A stretch of 35,850 nucleotides of DNA from positions 1-35,850 of the IMG/VR virus record IMGVR_UViG_3300009702_000054. One strand, written 5' to 3'. How positions within the stretch are numbered: the first letter of the stretch is position 1; every line of letters starts with the position of its first letter. Both the position numbers and the translations under genes were made by a program. Source of the stretch: a virus. Below the pieces are notes generated by a model. The model was not told the origin of the DNA. It made no database searches and saw nothing but the letters and a program-made list of their open reading frames with translations. Positions 26,775-32,466 of the stretch are shown piece by piece.

Positions 26775-27261
26775 CGTCGCTCGTCAGCATGAGCGGGATC
26801 GGGCCTCCGCCAGGCCCCGTGTGCTCGTGGCGCTCGCGGAACTTCTCGGGGCGGTGACCTTTGAGCAGGATCTCGAGCATCCGATCGCTGTACTTCTTGA
26901 TGCCGCCGCAGACCTGCCCCTGGTGGTAGACGGGCTCAACCACACCGTCGACCGCGCGCCGACGCGCCTCCTCTTCGAGCGCATCGGTCGCCTCCTCGAT
27001 CGCGTCGTCCCAGGCTTGCGCGAAATCGTCGTGGACGTCGCGGTAGTCGTACGCCGCGCGCCGCGACCACCCGACCGCCCGCGCCGCGGCCGACACGTTC
27101 CCCGTGAAACGCAGCCCCTCGATGAAGCCCTCGCGCTTCGCGCGCGCGCGATCAGCGCGTATTGTGCGAAGGGGTTTCCGCTTCGATGCGGTCTTCTTTC
27201 GCACCGCCGCTTTCTTGCGCGCCGGGGCCTTCGCGCGCGTGTGGGTTGTCGCACCTGTCAC
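26761..27261 (-). CDS. terS: terminase small subunit
   Basis: A 166-aa DNA-binding packaging protein. After a Lys/Arg-rich head (residues 8-40) comes an HTH region (FIEGLRFTGNVSAAARAVGWSRRAAYDYRDV) and an oligomerisation helix (DDAIEEATDALEEEARRRAVDG). The GTG start at 27261 overlaps the stop of the previous gene and has a GGAGG-type ribosome site about ten bases upstream. The 14-base overlap with terL and gene order support the assignment. Confidence 0.82.
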   Translation of the reverse strand: MTGATTHTRAKAPARKKAAVRKKTASKRKPLRTIRADRARAKREGFIEGLRFTGNVSAAARAVGWSRRAAYDYRDVHDDFAQAWDDAIEEATDALEEEARRRAVDGVVEPVYHQGQVCGGIKKYSDRMLEILLKGHRPEKFRERHEHTGPGGGPIPLMLTSDDAEL

Positions 27262-27482
27262 GGAGTCACCCCCCTCCTCCGATACGCCTCCCACTGGTAC
27301 TCGCTGCGGATATAGGCGAGCACCAGCCGGCGGCATCCCCCGCGGCGGTATCCGGCGACCTCGCGCGGGACCCGTCGGATCACCGCGAGCAGCTCGGCCA
27401 CGGTCGGGTTGACGCGCGGCAGGCGATCCCAGGCCCAGATCGCCCAATGCCGCGCGCGCCAGCTCGCGCGATCCGGCGGCAA
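27258..27482 (-). CDS. small basic protein before terminase, TTG start
   Basis: A 74-aa basic protein. The TTG at 27482 is chosen because GGGAGGGG lies nine bases before it; the longer frame to 27578 runs over the previous gene and is low-complexity. The helix VNPTVAELLAVIRRVPREVA and the YIRSEYQWEAYRRRG end look folded. The stop overlaps the terS start. No family recognised. Part of the ribosome site lies in a hairpin (27495-27523). Confidence 0.45.
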   Translation of the reverse strand: MPPDRASWRARHWAIWAWDRLPRVNPTVAELLAVIRRVPREVAGYRRGGCRRLVLAYIRSEYQWEAYRRRGVTP

Positions 27483-27494
27483 CGCGCTCGACCC

Positions 27495-27523
27495 CTCCCG
27501 GCGCCCATCGGCGGCGCCGGGAG
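27495..27523 (-). promoter_or_regulatory. 11-bp hairpin overlapping the ribosome site of the TTG-start gene
   Basis: A perfect inverted repeat of 11 bp (arms CTCCCGGCGCC and its complement) with a 7-base loop lies between the GapR-like stop and the TTG start at 27482. The arm nearer the gene contains the first half of its GGGAGGGG ribosome site, so folding should reduce initiation. No T-run follows, so it is not a standard terminator. Confidence 0.5.
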
Positions 27524-27537
27524 ATGGGCCCCGGCGC

Positions 27538-27951
27538 TCAGTGGGTTGGCTGCGCGCCGCCGCCGCCATTGTCGCCACCGAACAGCCCCGGCTGGATCGG
27601 CAGACTCATCGCCTTGCGCGAGATCGCGAGCGATTCGTCGTAGCCCTGGCGCTGGGTCTCGTCGAGCTTGCAGTAGCGCTCGGCGTCCTTGAGCGCCTGC
27701 TTGTTCAACCCCCGGCTCACCAGGCCCTCGCGCTCGGCCTTGATCTGGGCGTTGATGTCGCGACGCTGATCCTCGAGTTCCTTGATCCGCTCGAAGGCTT
27801 GCGCGACCGCGCTGCGGACCTCCGGATTGTCCTTAATCGACACCGCGGCCACCCCGGCGCCGTTGCCGCCGCCGACCTGGGTGCCACCCCGCGAACCACG
27901 TGGAGGGGTCGCCGCCCCGCCGTTGCCTTCACCTGTCTGTGCTCGTGCCAT
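27538..27951 (-). CDS. GapR-like (DUF2312) DNA-binding protein
   Basis: A 137-aa protein. The first 50 residues are Gly/Ala-rich and disordered; the rest resembles the GapR/DUF2312 helical domain: FERIKELEDQRRDINAQIK, KAEREGLVSRGLNKQALKDAERY and a helix before PGLFG. GapR binds overtwisted DNA in front of replication and transcription and stimulates type II topoisomerases. In a phage operon between replication and packaging genes it might relieve supercoiling during replication. The start at 27951 follows the disordered head; the longer frame to 28083 is shadow. The family call rests on pattern memory. Confidence 0.6.
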   Translation of the reverse strand: MARAQTGEGNGGAATPPRGSRGGTQVGGGNGAGVAAVSIKDNPEVRSAVAQAFERIKELEDQRRDINAQIKAEREGLVSRGLNKQALKDAERYCKLDETQRQGYDESLAISRKAMSLPIQPGLFGGDNGGGGAQPTH

Positions 27952-27962
27952 GTTCGGCCCTC

Positions 27963-28478
27963 CTATGAAACGATCCGGATCCGGATCCCGTATTGCGCCT
28001 CGACGTGACGGCGCTTCCATTTGAAGAGCGGGTCCTGTGCCTCCTCGCTCTTCGGCTTGAAGTCCTCGACGAAGTGTTGCCACTCGCCCGCGCGGTCGCG
28101 CTCCTCGTACTCAACGTCGGCCTCGTAATGACCGACGACGTGGAGGCCGCCGGCGCGGGCCGGGCACACCAGGGCGAACCGCGGGTGATGCTTGAGCCCC
28201 CGCACCCGGTCGTGGTCCTGCAGCAACCACAGCCGCATGAAGTGCTGCGCTTCGCCGGTGGAATCGAAAAAGAGGAGTTGCTTCTCCCCGCACCCGCGGC
28301 AGGCCACAGGACGACCCGGGCGCTTGCCCTCGCCGCGGCGCTCGGGGTTGTGCCAGCGCCGACAGGCCGGACACACCCAGACCTTGCGCGAGCGGTTGGC
28401 GCCCTCGAGCCGGGTGGCGAACGGCGCCGACGCACGCGACCAGCGTCGACCGGGGATGTAATGCTGCGCGGTCGTCAC
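27963..28478 (-). CDS. DUF1064-family nuclease-like protein with N-terminal zinc ribbon
   Basis: A 171-aa protein. Residues 36-63 hold CPAC and CRGC, a zinc ribbon. The rest matches the DUF1064 pattern: FDSTGEAQHFMRLWLL, then HPRFALV, a beta strand with GHYEADVEYEE and WQHFVEDFKPK. D121 and the E138-D139-x-K141 group resemble a PD-(D/E)XK nuclease core. Phage DUF1064 proteins lie in replication modules and may process DNA junctions. The fused zinc ribbon is not usual in the members I know. Confidence 0.7.
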   Translation of the reverse strand: MTTAQHYIPGRRWSRASAPFATRLEGANRSRKVWVCPACRRWHNPERRGEGKRPGRPVACRGCGEKQLLFFDSTGEAQHFMRLWLLQDHDRVRGLKHHPRFALVCPARAGGLHVVGHYEADVEYEERDRAGEWQHFVEDFKPKSEEAQDPLFKWKRRHVEAQYGIRIRIVS

Positions 28479-29080
28479 ACCGGCACCCCGATCCGCCGCC
28501 GCAACAGTGCCTCGACGGCCTGATTCTGTGCGGTTTCCCGTGAAACGCCTTCCGCCTCCAGCCTCGCCGCGCGCTCCTCGTATTCCTCAAGCGCGTCCGC
28601 CAGGCGATCGCTCGGGCTCGGCTTGCGGCGTCCGAGGGCATTGGCGCCGGGCATCAGCCGTTGGCGTAGCTTCCGCATCCGGTCCAGATAGGCACTACGG
28701 GTCTCGTCGGGCTTGCGGCGCCAATGCGGGTGTCCTTCGATGCACGCATCCACGTCACGGTCACGCCAGTTGCGGCCATGACGGTATCGATCCGGATGGG
28801 CGATGATCTCCGCCAGTTCCGCGGCGCCGGCGGCGTCCTGCGCGCGACGCTCGGCGATCATGTGCACCGAGCACCATTTGACCGGGTGCTTGCCGTAGCC
28901 GCTATCGCTCCACACCCCCGGCAACGGGCACCGCATCCCGTTCGCCTCGTAGGCGCAGGGCGTATACGTGGCAATGGAGGCCGACCCGCGCGGATTCGCG
29001 GTGCCGCATTCCGGGCATTCCGGCTTGGTGCGCGCGAACCAGGTGCCGCATTCGGCGCATTTAAGCCGCGGCTCCCTCAC
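28475..29080 (-). CDS. zinc-ribbon protein of the replication region, unknown
   Basis: A 201-aa protein starting at GTG 29080, which overlaps the previous stop. Cysteines C8, C11, C22 and C25 form a rubredoxin-like zinc ribbon (KCAECGTWF, CPECGTANP). A second Cys/His cluster follows (around CPLPGVW and WCSVHM), then helical segments with Arg and Glu. Not recognised. Its place right after the replication protein suggests a helicase-loader or primase-like accessory, but this is only position. Confidence 0.6.
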   Translation of the reverse strand: MREPRLKCAECGTWFARTKPECPECGTANPRGSASIATYTPCAYEANGMRCPLPGVWSDSGYGKHPVKWCSVHMIAERRAQDAAGAAELAEIIAHPDRYRHGRNWRDRDVDACIEGHPHWRRKPDETRSAYLDRMRKLRQRLMPGANALGRRKPSPSDRLADALEEYEERAARLEAEGVSRETAQNQAVEALLRRRIGVPV

Positions 29081-29505
29081 TGGCCCAACTCCCCCAGGTA
29101 CTGCTCGCACTTGGTGGCGTTGAACAAGGTGATCGGGCGCAAGAATTGCTCCTGGAATTCATCGGACTCGCACTGGCGCGCCTTCACGGTCACGATCGCG
29201 CGTAGCTGCTGCACCGTGATGCCGTCCGCGAGGCGAGCGCGGATTAGTTTCAGGTTCGCCTCGACGGGTCGATACCCCCGCTTGCCCGGCCGCTTCGAGT
29301 TCAGGTGATCGAGCACCTCGCGGGCCTCCGCGTCGTGCGCGCGCGCCACCTCCTCGGCCACAATCTTGCGGATCCCGGACTTCACCCGCGCCGGCGCCTT
29401 CGGCCACCAGGCCCGGAACCGGGCGATGATCTGCTCATCGCTCCGTTCGGGCGCCGGCGCGGCCGCGTGCGGCATTTGGACAACGTTGGTCTTCATTTCC
29501 TGCAA
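29077..29505 (-). CDS. phage replication protein with Phg_2220_C-type C-terminal domain
   Basis: A 142-aa protein. Residues 63-139 show the conserved C-terminal domain of phage replication initiators (Phg_2220_C): VLDHLNSKR, YRPVEANLKLIRARL, and FLRPITLFNATKCEQYL. In related phages this domain sits at the end of a replisome organiser; here the N-terminal part is only a short helical segment with no winged HTH visible. The TTG at 29505 has a strong GAGGTGAT ribosome site, whereas the ATG at 29496 has none at good distance. Likely role: recruiting host replication proteins. Confidence 0.72.
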   Translation of the reverse strand: MQEMKTNVVQMPHAAAPAPERSDEQIIARFRAWWPKAPARVKSGIRKIVAEEVARAHDAEAREVLDHLNSKRPGKRGYRPVEANLKLIRARLADGITVQQLRAIVTVKARQCESDEFQEQFLRPITLFNATKCEQYLGELGQ

Positions 29506-29838
29506 CAGATCACCTCAAGATCCCGATCCGATCGCCTTTTTTTTCTTTCCCGATCGCTTTCCCGATCCACTCTTCCGTACCCCTACGTTCTCGGTTCAGC
29601 CTCCGGCTCCGAGCGCAGCCCTCCTTCCCGACCTCGCCGGCGAAAGAGGGCTGCGTCTCACCGCTCCACGTCCTTCGGACGAGCCCCGCGGTCTTCACGC
29701 CCCGGTCGGTCTCGCAGCGCACGCTCCCGGGTTCGCCTCGTGCATTCGCCCCTCTGGCTGCAATCCCATGGTGAGGGCCTTGTTCATCCCCCGTGCGCCA
29801 CCGTCTTACCCGACCGCACGGGAGGAAGGTGTCTCAGA
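29506..29838 (-). other. 333-base noncoding segment with repeats and a 9-bp hairpin
   Basis: No convincing gene in either strand. From the gene side it holds three TCCCGATC repeats next to an eight-base T-run (29521-29567), then an inverted repeat of 9 bp with 22-base loop (GCAGCCCTC at 29615-29623, GAGGGCTGC at 29646-29654), and GC-rich sequence with several short complementary blocks. A 70-codon minus-strand frame (29510-29722) has no ribosome site and an odd composition. It could be a replication origin, a leader RNA, or a remnant of a structured RNA element. Confidence 0.5.
29521..29567 (+). repeat. three TCCCGATC repeats upstream of the replication gene
   Basis: Exact copies at 29521-29528, 29548-29555 and 29560-29567 in direct orientation, the first two separated by a run of eight T. 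They end 16 to 62 bases upstream of the replication gene start. Iteron-like repeats by an AT-tract suit an origin or operator; not tested. Confidence 0.5.
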
Positions 29839-30054
29839 TCAGCCCGTGCCCTCCGCTGCGTTGCTCGCCGCCGGCCTTGTGGCTCCGAGCGCTGTGGCGC
29901 CACCGTTCACCGCGTGTTGACGCAGCACAAAACGGCAGTACCCCGAGAGCGTGCGATCGTCGGCGTCCGCCAGGCGCGAGAGCACCAGGTAGGTCTCCGC
30001 GTCGACGTAGATCCGCAGCTCGTGGTCGTACCGCGAAAGCGCCATGGTCGGCAT
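29839..30054 (-). CDS. small RHH-like regulator candidate
   Basis: A 71-aa protein. MALSRYDHELRIYVDAETYLVLSRLAD followed by RTLSGYCRFVLRQH is the strand-helix-helix pattern of Arc/MetJ-type ribbon-helix-helix proteins; the last 20 residues are a loose Ala/Gly tail. The ATG at 30054 has GGAGG at about eight bases; the GTG one codon before is less well spaced. It lies just after an intrinsic terminator, so it depends on read-through or on its own promoter. Possible regulator of the leftward operon. Confidence 0.55.
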   Translation of the reverse strand: MPTMALSRYDHELRIYVDAETYLVLSRLADADDRTLSGYCRFVLRQHAVNGGATALGATRPAASNAAEGTG

Positions 30055-30070
30055 CACCGCCCCTCCCCCG

Positions 30071-30111
30071 AAAAAACGCGCCGCCCGGTAGGAGAAAACC
30101 CGGGCGGCGCG
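30071..30111 (-). terminator. intrinsic terminator after the cro-like gene and tRNA
   Basis: A 12-bp perfect stem (CGCGCCGCCCGG at 30077-30088 and its complement at 30100-30111) with an 11-base loop, followed on the minus strand by six T (30076-30071). It ends leftward transcription that has passed the cro-like gene and tRNA. It also stands in front of all replication and late genes. Confidence 0.85.
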
Positions 30112-30114
30112 GAA

Positions 30115-30132
30115 CCCGGCGTGCGCGCCGGG
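30115..30132 (-). repeat. short GC hairpin between tRNA and terminator
   Basis: Inverted repeat of 7 bp (CCCGGCG and CGCCGGG) with four-base loop, 17 bases after the tRNA 3' end. It may mark the tRNA 3' processing boundary or act with the terminator. Confidence 0.4.
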
Positions 30133-30148
30133 AGGGAGGAAACCAGCT

Positions 30149-30223
30149 TGGTAGCGGGAGCGGGACTCGAACCCGCAACCTGCGGGTTATGGGCCCGCCG
30201 CGCTGCCATTGCGCCATCCCGCA
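30149..30223 (-). tRNA. tRNA-Met (CAU), initiator-like
   Basis: A 75-base tRNA on the minus strand: acceptor TGCGGGA/TCCCGCT, D-arm GCGC/GCGC with a 7-base loop, anticodon arm GCGGG-CCCATAA-CCCGC, T-arm GCGGG-TTCGAGT-CCCGC, and encoded CCA. Anticodon CAT. The first acceptor pair is a T-T mismatch and the anticodon stem ends in three G-C pairs; both are hallmarks of initiator tRNAs. The 11-24 pair is C-G, as in elongators, and position 33 is C instead of T. It starts five bases after the cro-like stop. tRNA-Ile with modified CAU is the other option. Confidence 0.88.
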
Positions 30224-30228
30224 TCGGT

Positions 30229-30471
30229 TCAGGCCTCCGCCGAGGCCGCTTGTGGCGCCGCTCCGGCCGACGCCGGCGGCGGGTAAATGTCAGGGCGAAG
30301 CTCGTGGCACGTCACCGCGCCGTTGGTGGCGGCTTCGATGGCGAGGCAGCGGGCGGGGGGCGCAGTTTTCTTGCGCAACCAGAGGTGCACCGCCTGTGGG
30401 GTTACACCCACGTCCCGGGCCAGCGCGACTTGACCGCCGGCGATTTCAACCGCACGTTGCAAGGCATCCAT
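30229..30471 (-). CDS. Cro-like / YdaS-type repressor
   Basis: An 80-aa protein starting MDALQRAVEIAGGQVALARDVGV, followed by TPQAVHLWLRKKTAPP, the helix-turn-helix of the YdaS/Cro class, and a short tail. It lies divergent to cI, the position of cro in lambda, and should bind the same operators to stop cI synthesis. The ATG at 30471 is only six or seven bases after the predicted -10 box, so the mRNA is probably leaderless. Starts further upstream (30507) lie inside the operators. Confidence 0.8.
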   Translation of the reverse strand: MDALQRAVEIAGGQVALARDVGVTPQAVHLWLRKKTAPPARCLAIEAATNGAVTCHELRPDIYPPPASAGAAPQAASAEA

Positions 30472-30477
30472 GCGCTT

Positions 30478-30507
30478 AATCAAGCACAGCTTTACCCTAA
30501 ATGTCAA
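30478..30507 (-). promoter_or_regulatory. PR-like promoter for the cro-like gene
   Basis: On the minus strand, TTGACA at 30507-30502 and TTGATT at 30483-30478 (18-base spacing). Operators at 30482-30492 and 30506-30516 overlap the -10 and -35 boxes. The arrangement closely copies the early promoter at 34150-34178. Confidence 0.6.
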
Positions 30508-30559
30508 GCAGTACTTGTCTTCATTTCCCTCCGGTCCGCGTATCGTTCAAGCAGTGCTT
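30482..30559. promoter_or_regulatory. three repressor operators in the cI-cro region
   Basis: Three sites with consensus AAGC-N3-GCTT: AAGCACAGCTT at 30482-30492, AAGCAGTACTT at 30506-30516 (one mismatch) and AAGCAGTGCTT at 30549-30559, the last inside a perfect 15-bp palindrome (30547-30561). Centres are 24 and 43 bases apart. The third lies at the start of cI, so it may govern cI itself. The same motif recurs at the early promoter 3.6 kb away. Confidence 0.75.
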
Positions 30560-30571
30560 GAGGCCCAGACA

Positions 30572-31243
30572 GTGCGTGAGAAGCAAAAACAACGGCTTAT
30601 CACGGCCATCCGCGGCAGTGGCGTCACCCAGGCGCACATCGCCGATCTGTGCGGCGTCACGCCCCAAGCCGTCGCGGGATGGCTCAAGACTGGAAGCTTC
30701 GACAAAACGCACCTACCGACGATTTCGCAAGCCACGGGGGTCCGCACGGACTGGCTCCTGACCGGGCAAGGCCCCATGAAAACCCCGGAGTTGACGACTG
30801 CGCCACAATCCGCCCGCCGGATTCCGGTTATCAGTACCGTTCAGGCCGCCGATCCGGTGGGCGCCATCAATGCGTACACCGAGGGAAACGAATACGAGAC
30901 GATCACCGTGGACGCCGATCTCGCCGAAACATTGGGGCCGCACACCTTTGCGCTACGCGTCGAGGGTGAGAGCATGGGGCCTGAGTTTCGGTCCGGCGAC
31001 ACCGTGCTGGTTGATCCCGACGCCACAGTCCGACCCGGTGACATCGTGGTGGCCAAAATGGCCGCAGACGAGACCGCTACACTGAGAAAGTACCGGTCAC
31101 GCGGCAAGGATGCCGATGGTCGCCCGATCTTCGAACTGGTCCCGCTCAACGACGACTATCCAACGCTGATGGTCAACGCGGATAACCCCGGGGCAATCAT
31201 CGGGCCTGTGGTCGAGCACCGGCGGAACCTGCGGCGACGATGA
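30572..31243 (+). CDS. cI: CI-type repressor, HTH plus S24/LexA-like peptidase
   Basis: A 223-aa lysogeny repressor. The N-terminal HTH lies at about 17-40 (GVTQAHIADLCGVTPQAVAGW). After a linker, the S24 self-cleavage domain holds Ser134 (EGESMGPEF) and Lys173 (ATLRKY). The expected cleavage site is in ISTVQAADPVG: the bond is Ala92-Ala93, where many phage repressors have Ala-Gly. The GTG at 30572 has GAGG nine bases upstream; the earlier GTG at 30554 lies inside an operator without a ribosome site. DNA damage and RecA should trigger cleavage and induction. Confidence 0.9.
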   Translation: MREKQKQRLITAIRGSGVTQAHIADLCGVTPQAVAGWLKTGSFDKTHLPTISQATGVRTDWLLTGQGPMKTPELTTAPQSARRIPVISTVQAADPVGAINAYTEGNEYETITVDADLAETLGPHTFALRVEGESMGPEFRSGDTVLVDPDATVRPGDIVVAKMAADETATLRKYRSRGKDADGRPIFELVPLNDDYPTLMVNADNPGAIIGPVVEHRRNLRRR

Positions 31244-31671
31244 TCGACTTCTCGGGGCGCTTCTGGTTGAAGTCGTTGCTGGTCTACCTGGCGATGGTCG
31301 TGGCGACGGCCGCTGTCCACGTACTCACCTATGCGCCGTGGCCACTCGTTCGAGCCGACTTCCTGCTTGCAACAGAGTCGCTTGGGGAATGGCCGTGGAT
31401 CGCGTTCGCCTCTCTGACCGCTGGGGTCTCGTGTCTCGTCGCCGGCGTTCTATTCGACAGTGCCAAGAGCGAGCGCGAGCGCTACCTTGGAGCAACGATG
31501 ATCACGGCGTTCATGGTCGCGTTTTTCACACTGCTACTGGCAACGCCCCCAGATCGCGCCGCCAACTCTGAATGGTGGTTTTTCGCTCTCTTCGGGATCC
31601 AGATTTCAGGAGCGTATCTGATGGCATTCCTAATCTGGAGTGAGCACCTTGCTGTCCGCGGCGACGACTGA
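31240..31671 (+). CDS. four-helix membrane protein coupled to cI (candidate exclusion protein)
   Basis: A 143-aa protein with four predicted membrane helices at about 11-32, 52-70, 83-101 and 113-133 and a short polar loop between the second and third (DSAKSERERY). The ATG overlaps the cI stop (ATGA), so it is translated with the repressor in the lysogen. Lambda RexB, a 144-aa four-helix protein of the same locus, is a striking match in size, topology and setting, but I see no sequence similarity. A role in superinfection exclusion is inference. Confidence 0.7.
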   Translation: MIDFSGRFWLKSLLVYLAMVVATAAVHVLTYAPWPLVRADFLLATESLGEWPWIAFASLTAGVSCLVAGVLFDSAKSERERYLGATMITAFMVAFFTLLLATPPDRAANSEWWFFALFGIQISGAYLMAFLIWSEHLAVRGDD

Positions 31672-31679
31672 CGTGAGGC

Positions 31680-31685
31680 TATACT
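31680..31685 (+). promoter_or_regulatory. possible -10 box upstream of the 249-aa/PIN pair
   Basis: TATACT lies 32 bases before the ATG at 31717. No good -35 box at 16-18 bases, so it is a weak candidate for a separate promoter. It would let the pair be expressed independently of cI. Confidence 0.3.
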
Positions 31686-31716
31686 TTCAGCGTTCCGGAC
31701 GGTGAGGGATCGGGCG

Positions 31717-32466
31717 ATGGCGGCCGGCGGCATATTTCGATTTAAGATCTCCAAGTTCACGCCGGATACGCTCCCGATGGACCGCTTGGCCGCCTACCTG
31801 GCGGACCTCTCAATCCTGATGGGGAGCCCCGAGCATGTTCACCTCGTCGGGATCGAAAAAGGAAGCGCGGAGCCGCTGGCTCTCGTCGACGATCCGGCGA
31901 TCCCGAAGGTGCGTGCACATGTTGAAGCGGTGCGCACGGGCGACGCCAACCCGGAGGCGCTCCGCGCCTACGAGCGCATCGACCAACACCTCGCCGAAGA
32001 CGACGCCGACGGGAACATCTCGGAGGACGGTGCGATCGTTCTCGAATTCCCGGGGAAGAATCGCCAACCTCAAGAGTCGATCAGCACCTTCCTTCAGGAG
32101 TGCTCGCTGGAAGGGGTTCCGGTTCAGGTTGGAGGCAGCGACACGGCCGAAAGAGCGCATGTCCACCTGCAGGACGAGAAGGCACGATGGGTCTGCCGAA
32201 CCACACGGGAAATCGCGTTGCGGCTCGCGCCGTACATGTTCAGCCAACCGATCAGGGTCCACGGTGACGCTCGGTGGGAGCGCCTCGACGACGGGGAGTG
32301 GAAGCTCAGATACTTCTGGATCAGAGAGTTCGAACGTCTGGAGACCGTCCCCATGTCCGTGGCGGTGGCCGAGCTGCGGGAGGCCTACCTGAGAAGCGGT
32401 TGGACAGAGATTAGCGACCCCGTCGCGGAGATCCTGCGGCACCGACAAGGCGGCGATCCTTCATGA
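31717..32466 (+). CDS. uncharacterised protein coupled to a PIN nuclease (possible antitoxin)
   Basis: A 249-aa protein. It opens with IFRFKISKFTPDTLPMDRLAAYLADLS, then a long acidic helical part, an isolated IVLEFPGKNR strand, and a beta-rich C-terminal half (VPVQVGGSDTAERAHVHLQ, IRVHGDARWERLDDGEWKL). No HTH is evident. The ATG at 31717 has GAGG eight bases before it and is preferred over GTG 31702. Its stop overlaps the start of the PIN gene (ATGA), the usual coupling of antitoxin and toxin, though it is far larger than common VapB antitoxins. It could sense a signal as well as neutralise. I cannot name the family. Confidence 0.6.
   Translation: MAAGGIFRFKISKFTPDTLPMDRLAAYLADLSILMGSPEHVHLVGIEKGSAEPLALVDDPAIPKVRAHVEAVRTGDANPEALRAYERIDQHLAEDDADGNISEDGAIVLEFPGKNRQPQESISTFLQECSLEGVPVQVGGSDTAERAHVHLQDEKARWVCRTTREIALRLAPYMFSQPIRVHGDARWERLDDGEWKLRYFWIREFERLETVPMSVAVAELREAYLRSGWTEISDPVAEILRHRQGGDPS

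Noticed and set aside
25425-27261. A defined cos or pac site near the terminase genes
   Set aside because: No diagnostic repeat or overhang signal could be identified by eye; headful packaging is inferred from protein families only.
29510-29722. 70-codon minus-strand frame in the gap before the replication gene
   Set aside because: No ribosome site and a composition unlike a folded protein. A faint impression of sequence found near group II introns could not be supported, as no domain V or reverse transcriptase is present.
29834-30217. 127-codon minus-strand frame starting MAQWQRGG
   Set aside because: It reads through the tRNA and terminator; this kind of Arg/Pro-rich peptide is a usual artefact of tRNA sequence.
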